This document shows, one piece after another, positions 16,122 to 25,468 of a stretch of 64,000 bases of DNA (position 1 is the stretch's first letter; each line of letters opens with the position of its first letter). The DNA comes from an uncultured Oligoflexia bacterium (GTDB lineage Bacteria > Bdellovibrionota > Bacteriovoracia > Bacteriovoracales > Bacteriovoracaceae). The stretch is taken from NCBI GenBank assembly GCA_937120495.1, contig CAKZJW010000074.1, forward strand, positions 1 to 64,000. Direction: 5' to 3'. Under the pieces are notes generated by a model. The model was not told where the DNA came from and made no database searches. It saw only the letters and a list, made by a program, of their open reading frames with translations. The translations under genes were made by a program, and so were the position numbers.

Positions 16122-17003
16122 ATGAAAAAGATTCTTTGTTTAGTACTTTTATATTCGTCTTTGTGTTTTGGTGTTGAATTTACTTGGCTTGGAACAACAG
16201 CAATTATTTTAAAGTCAGATGATAAAACCTTGATGTTTGACCCGTATATCACTCATCCAAATATTTTGATTGCAGCTTTATTCAAAAAAATAGATTCAGA
16301 TAAATCAGTAGTTAAAAAGTGGTTAAAGCTAGCATCTATTAAAGATATCAATTATGTAATCGTTACACATTCCCACTATGACCATATCTTAGACCTTGGC
16401 ACGATAATGAAAAGGTATCCGAAGTCCATTGGCTTTGGAAGCCCATCATCTAAAAACTTTGCTCTAGGTCAAAATATTCCAAGTGATAGGTTTAAGATTG
16501 TAGCTCACGAAAAAGAGTATTCGATAGACCAAGTTAAAATGAAAACCGTTAAAGTTGCACACGGAACTCATGTCCTGGGCTATACCTTTATGGATGGAGC
16601 AATTGAGAAACCACTGAAACTTCCAGCAAGTGTTTGGGATCTTAAGCAGGGAGATAGCTTTATCTATAAATTGAGTGGAGAGTTTGGAAATATTGTTTTT
16701 CATCCAACAGGAGCAAAGAGTCCGTACTTTGATGACTATTCAAAATTAAAAACTGATGTTTTATTTATTGGAATCGCTAAAAGAGGAAGCACTGAAAAAC
16801 AAATTAAAGAAATTATCAGTGAGATTAAGCCAAAGATTGTTATACCTATTCACTTTGATAATTTTTTCTTTGAATTAAATAAATCCCCATCAAATCTTCC
16901 TGGTATTAATTTAGAGGAATGGAAAGCGACGATGAAAGAAAAATATCCAAGTGCAAAAGTTATCATCCCAAAAGTTTCTGAGTGGATAACGATACCTGAG
17001 TAA
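16122..17003 (+). CDS. exported metallo-beta-lactamase-fold hydrolase
   Basis: The product has a signal peptide (MKKILCLVLLYSSLCFG) and a metallo-beta-lactamase fold with the THSHYDH metal motif, a second-half His in VKVAHGTH, an FIG Asp-loop region and the late IPIHFDN His. It resembles the UlaG-like/Lactamase_B_2 group of metal-dependent hydrolases. The substrate is not predictable. A GTG two codons upstream (16116) is an alternative start; neither has a clear ribosome-binding site. An AT-rich inverted repeat TAATTAAG/CTTAATTA overlaps the stop region but has no T-run. Confidence 0.8.
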   Translation: MKKILCLVLLYSSLCFGVEFTWLGTTAIILKSDDKTLMFDPYITHPNILIAALFKKIDSDKSVVKKWLKLASIKDINYVIVTHSHYDHILDLGTIMKRYPKSIGFGSPSSKNFALGQNIPSDRFKIVAHEKEYSIDQVKMKTVKVAHGTHVLGYTFMDGAIEKPLKLPASVWDLKQGDSFIYKLSGEFGNIVFHPTGAKSPYFDDYSKLKTDVLFIGIAKRGSTEKQIKEIISEIKPKIVIPIHFDNFFFELNKSPSNLPGINLEEWKATMKEKYPSAKVIIPKVSEWITIPE

Positions 17004-17104
17004 TTAAGATTACCTTAATTAAATAATTGAAATAAGAAGAATATTCTCACAAAGAATCTCACTAAATTATGTTAAAATAGCATGATATTAAAGGGGATAT
17101 TAAA

Positions 17105-18223
17105 TTGTCAGAAACTAGTTTTTTTTCGATCGCTTATGATTTGATTATTAAAAATACAGAGATAACATATGACTTATATGTTAACGCGTCCTCTGTAGAT
17201 AAAAAGCAAAAATTTATTCGTGTATTCCCAATGGACGATTTTCTATCACAAGAAGATTTAGAGGAATTTAAACAAAAATATCGTCAGCTTTATGTTAGAG
17301 AAGATCAAAGAAATCTATATATGGACAGCCTCGTTAAGTCCTCTGATATATCCGGAGTCGATACAGTTAGCTTTATTAAAGATTCTGCTGTCGAATATTT
17401 ACAAAAGATGTTCGATGATACTAAAGAGTTTAATACTGAAATTTTATCGCAAACAATTGGTGAGTGTCGATTTGCTGTAGAGTCGATGATTGATGTTTTG
17501 GATGACTATACAATTGACTCTTTAAGAGGACTAATTGGTAATTTATCAAGTCATGATTTTTATACTTTTGATCACTCGATAAATGTTTCAATGTATTGCA
17601 TATCAATCCTAAGAGCTCTTAAGCCTGAGGCGACGAGAGATGAACTCGTACATATTGGTCTTGGAGGATTACTTCATGATCTTGGAAAAGTAAAAATACC
17701 TACAAATATTCTTAATTCTCCAGGTGGTTTGAGTGAAGATCAGTATGCAGAAATAAAGAAGCATCCTGGGTATGGAATTGATTTGTTGAGATCAGGTGAG
17801 GTTGAAGTCGCTGATGATCTTGATTTAAATATTATTGCTCGAGTTGTTCACGAGCATCATGAGAATTGGGATGGGAACGGATATCCTAGTAAACTAAGAG
17901 AAAAAGAAATTCATCTATATGCAAGAGTTTGTACTATTGCTGACTTTTTTGATGCCGTGACTACAAAAAGATCCTATAACGATGTCTTATCAATAACTCA
18001 AGCAATTGGGATTATGGAAAAGTTTAGTGGCATTAAACTTGATCCGGCCTTGTTTAAAGTTTTTGCCTCTCATGTGAAGCATGGAAATATTAAATCAGGA
18101 AGGCAAATCAAAATGTCTGATTCATTTGACCCCGCTATTCCTTATGACAAACTTCCACTAGAAGAGATAAAAGATTTATTTGAAAAAGAAGATTTTGGAA
18201 AAATTAAAATAAAAGAAAGCTAA
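17105..18223 (+). CDS. HD-GYP domain cyclic-di-GMP phosphodiesterase
   Basis: A 372-residue signalling protein that probably hydrolyses cyclic di-GMP to GMP. The C-terminal half is an HD-GYP domain: His150 in HDFYTFDHS, His191-Asp192 in the LLHDLGK motif, the HEHHE pair, and the GYP signature Asp256-Gly-Asn-Gly-Tyr-Pro261, followed by ARVCTIADFFDAVTTKRSYN. All metal ligands look intact. The N-terminal 140 residues form a helical sensory region with no recognised domain and no membrane segment. Translation starts at TTG 17105, supported by AAAGGGG upstream. It precedes ilvA by 8 bases. Confidence 0.9.
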   Translation: MSETSFFSIAYDLIIKNTEITYDLYVNASSVDKKQKFIRVFPMDDFLSQEDLEEFKQKYRQLYVREDQRNLYMDSLVKSSDISGVDTVSFIKDSAVEYLQKMFDDTKEFNTEILSQTIGECRFAVESMIDVLDDYTIDSLRGLIGNLSSHDFYTFDHSINVSMYCISILRALKPEATRDELVHIGLGGLLHDLGKVKIPTNILNSPGGLSEDQYAEIKKHPGYGIDLLRSGEVEVADDLDLNIIARVVHEHHENWDGNGYPSKLREKEIHLYARVCTIADFFDAVTTKRSYNDVLSITQAIGIMEKFSGIKLDPALFKVFASHVKHGNIKSGRQIKMSDSFDPAIPYDKLPLEEIKDLFEKEDFGKIKIKES

Positions 18224-18231
18224 GAGATAAT

Positions 18232-19455
18232 ATGAAAATTGAATTTGAAAAATTTGAAAAGGCTTATAAAAAAATAAGCGATATTCTTCCCGCAACTCCA
18301 CTTATTAAAAATGACTGGCTATCAACAAAGTATGGAGCCAATATCTATTTGAAGCTGGAAAATATGCAACCAGTAGGTTCTTTTAAGTTAAGAGGTGCTG
18401 CAAATAAACTTGCGAATCTAAGCGAAGAAGAAAAGAAAAAGGGTGTTGTTGCCGTTAGTGCTGGAAATCATGCACAAGGTGTAGCTTGGGCAGCAAAAAG
18501 GCTTGGTATATCGGCAACCATTATAATGCCTACACCTTCTCCTATGGTGAAAGTATTTAATACAGAAAACCTTGGAGCAGAAGTTATTTTAGAAGGTGAG
18601 AATGTTGATGAAAGTTTTGAATACTGTAAAAAATATTTAAAAGAAAATGATAAAATATTTATTCATCCGTTTTTCGATGAAGAAATTATTGCAGGTCAAG
18701 GAAGTGTGGGCTTTGAGTTAAATGAACAAATTGAAAATATCGATTTTATGTTTGGAAGTATTGGAGGCGGAGGGCTTATGGCCGGAGTTGGCCTTGCTCT
18801 AAAAGAGCTTATGCCAAACTGTAAACTTGTTGGAGCTCAAGCACAGGGAGCTAATAGTATGATTAGTTCTTTGCAAAGCGGAAAGCTAGCTCCTTCGTTG
18901 AAAGTTTCTACATTTGCCGACGGAATAAAAGTCAAAAACCCAATACCAGAAATGTATAATCTTTTAGACGAGGTTATTCATGAAGCTGTTGATGTTCCAG
19001 ATGACTTAATAGCTGCAAGTGTCCTTCGTTTAATGGAGCAAGCTGGTGTTATAGCAGAGGGGGCAGGAGCAATAAATCTTGCGGCCTTTCATGAGCTTTA
19101 TGAATCAAACCCTCGAAGGTTTAAAAATAAAAATATTGTTTTAATTATCTCTGGTGGGAATATTGATATTAATCTTATCGATAGAATCATTGATCGTGGA
19201 CTTATTGAAACAAAAAGAAGAATGAATATTTCAATTTTACTAGATGATAAACCAGGAGCCTTAAAAGAATTAACTAAAAAATTCTCTGAGCTTGGTGCTA
19301 ATATTCTAGAAATTCATCATGAAAGAAGCAACCCAACAATAGAACTCCAAGAATCAATTGTTAGTGCAACAATTGAAACGAAAGGTGCCTCTCATTATGA
19401 ATCTATAATTAAAACTCTTGAAAAAGATTTTAATCTACTGAATAAAGGAAGTTAA
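18232..19455 (+). CDS. ilvA: threonine ammonia-lyase (threonine dehydratase) with ACT-like domain
   Basis: A PLP enzyme that converts threonine to 2-oxobutanoate and ammonia, feeding isoleucine synthesis or threonine breakdown. The PLP lysine is Lys52 in VGSFKLRGA; SAGNHAQGVA and the FGSIGGGGLMAGVG phosphate-binding loop follow. A single ACT-like regulatory domain (about 325-405, starting RRMNISILLDDKPGALKEL) is present, so the protein is of the short 400-residue type rather than the two-ACT E. coli biosynthetic enzyme. The symbol ilvA is used in the broad sense; a catabolic tdcB-like role is possible. The nitroreductase gene starts at the next base. Confidence 0.9.
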   Translation: MKIEFEKFEKAYKKISDILPATPLIKNDWLSTKYGANIYLKLENMQPVGSFKLRGAANKLANLSEEEKKKGVVAVSAGNHAQGVAWAAKRLGISATIIMPTPSPMVKVFNTENLGAEVILEGENVDESFEYCKKYLKENDKIFIHPFFDEEIIAGQGSVGFELNEQIENIDFMFGSIGGGGLMAGVGLALKELMPNCKLVGAQAQGANSMISSLQSGKLAPSLKVSTFADGIKVKNPIPEMYNLLDEVIHEAVDVPDDLIAASVLRLMEQAGVIAEGAGAINLAAFHELYESNPRRFKNKNIVLIISGGNIDINLIDRIIDRGLIETKRRMNISILLDDKPGALKELTKKFSELGANILEIHHERSNPTIELQESIVSATIETKGASHYESIIKTLEKDFNLLNKGS

Positions 19456-20232
19456 ATGTCTAAGGACGATATCTTTACAAAAATACCAGAATTAAATTAT
19501 ACAGAAACAGCTCAAAATATTGATCCAAATGAATTTGAAAAGCTCATTCATGGAAGACGAAGTGTAAGAGTCTATATTGAAGAGAAAATATCTGATGAAA
19601 TTATTAATAAATGTATCGATGCGGCCTTACTGGCTCCGAGTTCTTCAAATCTTCAACCTTGGGAATTCTATAGAGTTAAATCTCCTGAGAAGAAAAAAGA
19701 AATTGCTAAATATTGTTTAAATCAACCAGCTGCTAGAACAGCGAGTGAGTTGATAATATGTGTAGCCAGAAGAGATACATGGAAAAAACACGCCAAACAA
19801 ATGCTAGAGCTTTTTGAAAGTGATAAGGAGCAAGAAACTCCTTCATCTGTAATTTCTTATTATTCAAAACTTGTCTATCTTGCAAATACAATTGGACCAT
19901 GTGGTATTGTAGGCTTTTTTAAAAAAATACTTATAGCCTTTAAAAGACTCTCTGGGGTTATGCCTGGAGGTAATAGTTCTGTCTCAGACATGAGAGTGTG
20001 GGCGCATAAATCAACGGCCCTAGCTTGTGAGAACTTGATGCTTGCATTTAGAGCATATGGTTATGATTCATGTCCCATGGAAGGATTTGATGAGTCCAAG
20101 GTTAATAAATTTTTAAATCTTCCAAAAGGTGCCGAAGCGACGATGATTATTTCGGCAGGAAAAAGAGCTGATAATGGTGTCTATGGACAAAGAGTTCGGT
20201 TTCCAAAAGAGCAATTCTATTTTGAGATATAA
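19456..20232 (+). CDS. nitroreductase-family flavin oxidoreductase
   Basis: A 258-residue FMN-dependent NAD(P)H oxidoreductase. It has the family start HGRRSVRVY (FMN phosphate contact) and ALLAPSSSNLQPWEFYR, and the late segment KGAEATMIISAGKR. An insert of about 60 residues (about 95-160) lengthens it compared with short nitroreductases. It starts directly after the ilvA stop with AAAGGAAG as ribosome-binding site inside ilvA, so the two are co-translated. The substrate is unknown. Confidence 0.85.
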   Translation: MSKDDIFTKIPELNYTETAQNIDPNEFEKLIHGRRSVRVYIEEKISDEIINKCIDAALLAPSSSNLQPWEFYRVKSPEKKKEIAKYCLNQPAARTASELIICVARRDTWKKHAKQMLELFESDKEQETPSSVISYYSKLVYLANTIGPCGIVGFFKKILIAFKRLSGVMPGGNSSVSDMRVWAHKSTALACENLMLAFRAYGYDSCPMEGFDESKVNKFLNLPKGAEATMIISAGKRADNGVYGQRVRFPKEQFYFEI

Positions 20233-20270
20233 AAAAAGCCCTCTTAAAGTTTTTACACAATAAGAGGGCT
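20231..20270. terminator. bidirectional terminator between nitroreductase gene and secG
   Basis: AGCCCTCTTA/TAAGAGGGCT (20237-20246/20261-20270) lies between convergent genes. A run of seven A residues on its left gives a strong T-run on the minus strand for the glycolytic operon; the plus-strand T-rich side is weaker. Confidence 0.8.
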
Positions 20271-20297
20271 TTCAATTTTTAATATTTAAATTCTAAA

Positions 20298-20651
20298 TTA
20301 TTTCTTTGTTTCTTCTTTTTTCATTGGCTCTTTAGTTGCTTCCGCTTGAGGTGCTTTAGCAGCATCATTATTTAGTGGAGCTGCAATTGGAGCTTCATCA
20401 TCAAAAAGAGATTCTTTTGCAGACTTAGAAGTCATTGCTGTAAGAACAACTGAGTTAACCATGAATGCAATTGCTAAGAAAGTCGTTAGCTTTGTAAAAA
20501 AGTTTCCTTTAGAAGATGATGTAAATACGGCTTGAGAAGATCCTCCGCCCATCATTGCACCCGCTTCAGCTCCTTTACCAAACTGAACTAAAACAGTAAT
20601 AGTAAGAAGAATACATATAACAACGTGTAAAATAATTAATCCTGATAGCAT
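20298..20651 (-). CDS. secG: protein translocase subunit SecG
   Basis: SecG is the small accessory subunit of the SecYEG channel. The 117-residue protein has two transmembrane helices (about 2-22 and 53-72) and the characteristic VQFGKGAEAGAMMGGGSSQAVF loop region in between. The Ala/Glu/Lys-rich tail is typical for the family. AAAGGAAA precedes the ATG. It is the last gene after gap-pgk-tpiA, a common arrangement, and ends at a terminator. Confidence 0.92.
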   Translation of the reverse strand: MLSGLIILHVVICILLTITVLVQFGKGAEAGAMMGGGSSQAVFTSSSKGNFFTKLTTFLAIAFMVNSVVLTAMTSKSAKESLFDDEAPIAAPLNNDAAKAPQAEATKEPMKKEETKK

Positions 20652-20712
20652 TTTTTTTCCTTTAATTTTTTTAAGATGAAATTTGTATCAAAAAAGATTC
20701 TTCTTTGCAAGA

Positions 20713-21453
20713 TTACGCGTTGCAAAGAGTTGCGAAACTTTCAGCTTTAATACTTGCTCCGCCAACAAGGCCACCGTTAATATTCGGCATGGCCAAAAGT
20801 TCAGCGACATTAGTTGGCTTTACAGAGCCACCATATAGAATACTGAGTTTCTCTCCAAGTGCTGGATAAAGCTCTTTTAGTAGATTACGAATCGCAGCAT
20901 GAACTTCTTCAGCTTGCTCTGGACTTGCTGTTTTACCAGTTCCAATTGCCCATACAGGCTCATAAGCTAGAATAATTTGATCCTCATTTTTTATCTCTAT
21001 TTCTGAAAGGGCAGACTTAAATTGATTTAAAACAACTTCAAGAGTCTTTCCAGCTTCTCTTTGTTCAAGTGTTTCACCTGCACATATTACAGCTACCATT
21101 CCGTTTTCTAGAAGCTTCTTGGCTTTTTGATTAATGAATTCATCAGTTTCAAAATTATAAGCTCGTCTCTCAGAGTGACCAATAAGGCTAAAGTGTGCGC
21201 CCATCTCTTTGAGATTTACAGCAGCAGTTTCACCAGTAAATGCTCCATTGTCTTGGTTTGAAACATTTTGAGATCCAATTTTTATATTTGATTCTTGTGC
21301 AAGATTTAAACAGCGATCGATATGAATAAGTTGAGGCGCGATCCAAAAATTTCCTTCTTTTGTCGTCTTGCCTTTAATACTTGAAAAGAATTCAGTGATT
21401 TCATCTAAACTCTGATTCATTTTCCAATTACCAATCATATATGTTTTAGCCAT
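20713..21453 (-). CDS. tpiA: triosephosphate isomerase
   Basis: TpiA interconverts dihydroxyacetone phosphate and glyceraldehyde 3-phosphate. From ATG 21453 it has 246 residues: IGNWKMN (catalytic Asn/Lys), IGHSERR (catalytic His) and YEPVWAIGTGKTA (catalytic Glu), with LYGGSVKP and GLVGGASI phosphate-binding loops. A TTG four codons upstream is in frame, but the TTGGAG that includes it is the ribosome-binding site of the ATG. The ATG lies one base past the pgk stop. It belongs to the gap-pgk-tpiA-secG operon. Confidence 0.97.
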   Translation of the reverse strand: MAKTYMIGNWKMNQSLDEITEFFSSIKGKTTKEGNFWIAPQLIHIDRCLNLAQESNIKIGSQNVSNQDNGAFTGETAAVNLKEMGAHFSLIGHSERRAYNFETDEFINQKAKKLLENGMVAVICAGETLEQREAGKTLEVVLNQFKSALSEIEIKNEDQIILAYEPVWAIGTGKTASPEQAEEVHAAIRNLLKELYPALGEKLSILYGGSVKPTNVAELLAMPNINGGLVGGASIKAESFATLCNA

Positions 21454-21454
21454 T

Positions 21455-22642
21455 TTAAACTCCAAATCTCAAGGCTTTCACTCCTGGAAGTTCACCTTTT
21501 TCAATATATTCTAAACTTGCACCGCCACCAGTTGATATATGAGAAAACTCACTAGCAAATCCAGATTTATTTACTGCACTTACTGAATCTCCACCACCAA
21601 CAAGACTGTATCCATTTGAATCGGCAATTGCCTTAGCAACACCCATCGTACCTTTAGCGTAATCTGTATTTTCAAATAATCCCATTGGGCCATTCCATAA
21701 AATTGTATTGGCTTCATTGATTATGGCGCTGTAAGAGGCAAGTGTAAGAGGACCAATATCTAGTCCCATCATATCACTTGGAATATTTCTTTGATCACAC
21801 TCAGTCGGTGCGCCACCAAACTCATTTGAAACAATATGATCTTGTGGAAGTTGAATTTTATTTGCTTTATCTGCTTTTAGAATTCTTTGAGCTAAAACAA
21901 TATCTTCATCACTACAAAGAGAGCTTCCAACTTCAAATCCTTTGGCTTTTAAGAAAGGATAGGCCATTGCTCCACCGATAATTAGACTATCAACAGTAAC
22001 AATAAGTTTTTCAATTGTTTTAATTTTATCACTAACTTTGGCCCCACCAACAATTGCAACAAATGGCTTTTGTGGTTTTCCAAGAATTTTATCAAGAGCC
22101 GTGATTTCTTTTTTAAGTAAAAAACCACCATAGCTTCTACTTAAAAAATATTTATTAATGATGTGAGTTGAAGCGTGTTCTCTGTGAGCAGCACCGAATG
22201 CATCATTAACATAAACTTCACCGTACTGAGCAAGCTTACCAGCAAACTCTTCATCATTAGACTCTTCACCTGGATTAAAACGTAAATTCTCAAGAAGAAC
22301 AATTTTTGTCTTTGGAAGGGTAAGTAATTCTTTTACACCAGAATCAACTGCAGACTCCGCAAGGATAACTTCTTGCCCAAGCTTATCTGCTAAATATTTA
22401 GCAACAGGCTCTAGGCTAAAGTCTTTATTTACTTTTCCTTTTGGTCTTCCATGATGACTCATAAGTGTCAGTCGGCTCGCGCCATTATCAAGGAGGTATT
22501 GAATCGTTTCTAAAGCAAGATCAATGCGACTAGTGTCAGAGATCTTAGATTTATCATCTTTATCTAGAGGAACGTTAAAATCAAAACGCGCTAGAATTTT
22601 TTTACCATCAATATCAGCTTCATCAATAAATTTAAGTGCCAT
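21455..22642 (-). CDS. pgk: phosphoglycerate kinase
   Basis: Pgk transfers the acyl phosphate of 1,3-bisphosphoglycerate to ADP. The 395-residue protein has the two Rossmann-like domains of the family: RFDFNVPLD and LMSHHGRPKG in the N-terminal substrate-binding half, VGGAKVSDK and NGPMGLFE in the middle, and the C-terminal nucleotide-binding GGGDSVSAV and STGGGASLE loops. It follows gap by 9 bases and is followed directly by tpiA. Confidence 0.97.
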   Translation of the reverse strand: MALKFIDEADIDGKKILARFDFNVPLDKDDKSKISDTSRIDLALETIQYLLDNGASRLTLMSHHGRPKGKVNKDFSLEPVAKYLADKLGQEVILAESAVDSGVKELLTLPKTKIVLLENLRFNPGEESNDEEFAGKLAQYGEVYVNDAFGAAHREHASTHIINKYFLSRSYGGFLLKKEITALDKILGKPQKPFVAIVGGAKVSDKIKTIEKLIVTVDSLIIGGAMAYPFLKAKGFEVGSSLCSDEDIVLAQRILKADKANKIQLPQDHIVSNEFGGAPTECDQRNIPSDMMGLDIGPLTLASYSAIINEANTILWNGPMGLFENTDYAKGTMGVAKAIADSNGYSLVGGGDSVSAVNKSGFASEFSHISTGGGASLEYIEKGELPGVKALRFGV

Positions 22643-22651
22643 TATTTTTCC

Positions 22652-23674
22652 TTAAAGCTTAGAAGCCATGAATGATGCTAGATCAACAACTCTATTTGAG
22701 AAACCAACTTCATTATCATACCAAGTAACAATCTTAGCTGTATTATCAATAACGTTTGTTAATGCTGGATCAAAGATTGAAGAGTTTGGGTTCCCCATGA
22801 AGTCTACTGATACAAGAGGTTCTTCTTCATATCCAAGAACACCTTTAAGTGCTCCTAGGCTCGCTTCTTTCATAGCACTATTAATTTCTTCTTTAGTTGC
22901 TTTCTTTTTAAGATTAACTGTTAAGTCTACCATTGATACGTCTGGAGTAGGAACTCTTACTGCGTATCCATCAAGTTTTCCAGCAAGCTCAGGAAGAACA
23001 AGGCCAACAGCTTTAGCAGCACCCGTAGTTGTTGGGATAATACTCATTGCCGCTGCTCTAGATCTTCTAGGGTCCTTATGAGATCCATCTAGAATATTTT
23101 GATCACCTGTGTAGGCGTGAATTGTTGTCATCATTCCACTTTCAATTCCAAAAGCATCGTTAAGAACTTTTGCAACTGGAGCTAGACAGTTCGTTGTACA
23201 ACTTGCATTTGAAACAATGTGGTGGTTTGCTGAATCATATTTGTCGTGATTAATTCCAAAAACAAAAGTACCATCAAGGTCTTGTCCTGGAGCACACATA
23301 ATAACTTTCTTAACTGTTCCACCAAGGTGTTTTCCAAGTCCTTCTTTGTCTTTAAAAATTCCCGTTCCATCAATTACGATATCAACTTTTTCATCAGACC
23401 AAGGTAGATCTGAAGGATTTCTTTCTCCAAAGAATTTCATTTTCATATCACCGGCAAGAAGCATATTTCCTTCAGCAGAAACTTCACCTGGAAATTTACC
23501 ATGAAGAGAATCAAACTTTAGAAGTCTTGCAAACATATTAATATCGCCCGGATTATTTACAGCAACGATTTCAATATTCTTATAAAGACCTTCTTGTTTT
23601 CTTTTATAAAATTCACGAACTACAGTTCTACCAATTCTACCAAAGCCATTAATACCAAGTCTGATCGTACTCAT
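22652..23674 (-). CDS. gapA: glyceraldehyde-3-phosphate dehydrogenase, type I
   Basis: This enzyme oxidises and phosphorylates glyceraldehyde 3-phosphate with NAD. The 340-residue protein starts with the NAD-binding GINGFGRIGR and has the active-site motif SNASCTTNCLAP with its nucleophilic Cys, HAYTGDQ, and the family's WYDNEVGFSNRV end. It is the first gene of the lower-glycolysis operon. AAGGCGG precedes the ATG. A 10-bp palindrome CTACGCGTAG (23690-23699) lies just upstream in the leader and may be a control site. Confidence 0.97.
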   Translation of the reverse strand: MSTIRLGINGFGRIGRTVVREFYKRKQEGLYKNIEIVAVNNPGDINMFARLLKFDSLHGKFPGEVSAEGNMLLAGDMKMKFFGERNPSDLPWSDEKVDIVIDGTGIFKDKEGLGKHLGGTVKKVIMCAPGQDLDGTFVFGINHDKYDSANHHIVSNASCTTNCLAPVAKVLNDAFGIESGMMTTIHAYTGDQNILDGSHKDPRRSRAAAMSIIPTTTGAAKAVGLVLPELAGKLDGYAVRVPTPDVSMVDLTVNLKKKATKEEINSAMKEASLGALKGVLGYEEEPLVSVDFMGNPNSSIFDPALTNVIDNTAKIVTWYDNEVGFSNRVVDLASFMASKL

Positions 23675-23822
23675 GTTTACCGCCTTACGCTACGCGTAGT
23701 TAAAGATATAATTTTCACGAAGGAGTTTAACTTATTTAACGCTATCTTGCTAGATTTCTAGCGAATTTTCTGACACACTTTTAGCCTAATTTGTGAATTT
23801 TAGACTCATCTAAGGAGAGTTA

Positions 23823-24908
23823 ATGGCGCTGCCTCGAGTAAAAATATCTGATCTGAATCCTAAGGAAAATATAGAATCCGTTTTCTTGATAAAATACATA
23901 GCTACTCAGGAAGCAAAAGATGGGAAAAAGTACCTAAATATTATTCTGACTGATGGAAAATTAGACCTTGAAGGAAGATCTTGGGTTAATGCTGAGCAAA
24001 TCTTTGATACATTTAAAAAAGGTGATTTTATCTTAGCCTCGGGAAAAATAAATCTTTTCCAAGGTAGAAAACAATTTATCATGCAAAAATATGAAACAGT
24101 CGATACTTCAAAAATTAATGAAGAGGACTTTATTTTAAAAGCTCCAGTGGATGCAAATACAATGTACGCAGAGCTTATGGAGATTGTTGGCAATTTAACA
24201 GATGCGTATATCAAAGAGCTTCTAGAAAATATTCTATCTGATGAAGAGATTCAAAGAAGACTAAAAATTTGGCAAGCTGGTAAAACAATACATCATGCAT
24301 ATCGATCTGGACTACTTGAGCATATTCTTTCTTGTTCAAAACTTGCGGTGTCTTTATCGCCTCACTATAACGTAAATGTAAATTACGTCGTAGCAGGAAC
24401 GATTCTTCACGATCTTTGTAAGATTTATGAACTCTCGGATGGTTTTAATATTGAATACACAGAAGAAGGCAAGCTGGTGGGCCATCTTGTAAAAATTTTA
24501 GAAGTTATAGATAGATTTGCATATCGAATTAAAGACTTTCCGTATTCAGTTAAACTTCACCTTAAGCATATAATGCTTTCTCACCATGGAGAATATGAAT
24601 ATGGTTCGCCTAAAATACCTCAAACATCAGAGGCAATGCTTGTTCATTTAATTGATCTAATGGACTCAAAGATGCATTCTTTTGAAACAGTAAAGAGAAC
24701 GGATAATACAACAGGACACTGGTCTGGTTTTGTAAAACATTTAGACCGAATTGTTTACAAAGATGAGCTTCCATTTTTTCCAGAAAAAGTCTCAAAAGAA
24801 GAAATGAGAAAGCCTAAAAAAGAATCTCAACAAAAAGCTAAGCCTCAAAAAGAAATAAAAAATAATCTTGGGAGCCTTCTAAAAGACTTCAAAGTAGGAG
24901 ATGAATAA
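23823..24908 (+). CDS. YhaM-like 3'-5' exoribonuclease (OB-fold plus HD domain)
   Basis: The 361-residue protein combines an N-terminal OB-fold nucleic-acid-binding domain (about 5-92) with an HD domain (about 150-310). His158, His167 in HHAYRSGLLEHIL and His196-Asp197 in GTILHDLCKIYEL are the expected metal ligands, and LSHHGEYEYGSP completes the family signature. Gram-positive YhaM/Cbf1 proteins are 3'-5' exoribonucleases active on short RNA. The C-terminal 40 residues are Lys-rich, perhaps for RNA contact. AAGGAGAG precedes the ATG. The stop overlaps the next start by one base (TAATG). Confidence 0.82.
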   Translation: MALPRVKISDLNPKENIESVFLIKYIATQEAKDGKKYLNIILTDGKLDLEGRSWVNAEQIFDTFKKGDFILASGKINLFQGRKQFIMQKYETVDTSKINEEDFILKAPVDANTMYAELMEIVGNLTDAYIKELLENILSDEEIQRRLKIWQAGKTIHHAYRSGLLEHILSCSKLAVSLSPHYNVNVNYVVAGTILHDLCKIYELSDGFNIEYTEEGKLVGHLVKILEVIDRFAYRIKDFPYSVKLHLKHIMLSHHGEYEYGSPKIPQTSEAMLVHLIDLMDSKMHSFETVKRTDNTTGHWSGFVKHLDRIVYKDELPFFPEKVSKEEMRKPKKESQQKAKPQKEIKNNLGSLLKDFKVGDE

Positions 24909-25432
24909 TGACGTTATTACTTAAGCAGCTATTCGGTTTCTTAAAACTTTTAAATTCAGATAAAGGAGAGTCTCAAATCGCAGCTGGCCTTGCATGTGGA
25001 CTAATCTTAGGGTTTGCTCCAAGCTTTTCTTTGCAGACAGTTATAATGATAATTGTTTTATTCTTTTTTAGAGTACAAATTGGAGCTGCATTTATAGGAA
25101 TGTTCTTCTTTTCAATTGTGGCTTGGGTATTTGATCCAGTCTTCAATTCTATTGGACAAGTGGTTTTAGAATTAAGTCCTCTAAATGGACTATTTTCAAT
25201 AATGTATAACCTTCCAATTGTTCCTTTTACAAAATTTTACAACTCAATTGTAATGGGCTCTTTAGTTCTATCGTTTATCCTTGCACCAGTGGTTTTTCTT
25301 TTATCGAGGCTAATGATTGTTAAATATAGAGTTGCCGTTTTTGAAAGATTCCAACAGAGTAAATTTTTTAAAGCTGTAAAGGCGACAAGCTTTTATAAAT
25401 GGTATGCGAAATATGATTCTCTTTATAATTAA
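24908..25432 (+). CDS. TIGR03546/DUF2062-like membrane protein
   Basis: The 174-residue protein has about three to four transmembrane segments, with AAGLACGLILGFAPSFSLQT near the start, as in the TIGR03546 family, related to DUF2062. Family members occur in bacteria with outer membranes, often paired with a TIGR03545 protein, as here. The function is not established. Start overlaps the preceding stop, so it is translationally coupled to the YhaM-like gene. Confidence 0.7.
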   Translation: MTLLLKQLFGFLKLLNSDKGESQIAAGLACGLILGFAPSFSLQTVIMIIVLFFFRVQIGAAFIGMFFFSIVAWVFDPVFNSIGQVVLELSPLNGLFSIMYNLPIVPFTKFYNSIVMGSLVLSFILAPVVFLLSRLMIVKYRVAVFERFQQSKFFKAVKATSFYKWYAKYDSLYN

Positions 25433-25468
25433 GAGAGACTTAGACTATTAAATAAATCAGGAATAAAA

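Noticed and set aside
22668..23081. 137-codon open frame on the plus strand opposite gapA
   Set aside because: It is antisense to a fully conserved gene, has no ribosome-binding site and no recognisable protein.
23690..23699. CTACGCGTAG palindrome before gapA as an operator
   Set aside because: Ten bases only, no flanking symmetry and no regulator nearby; left as a note in the gapA entry.
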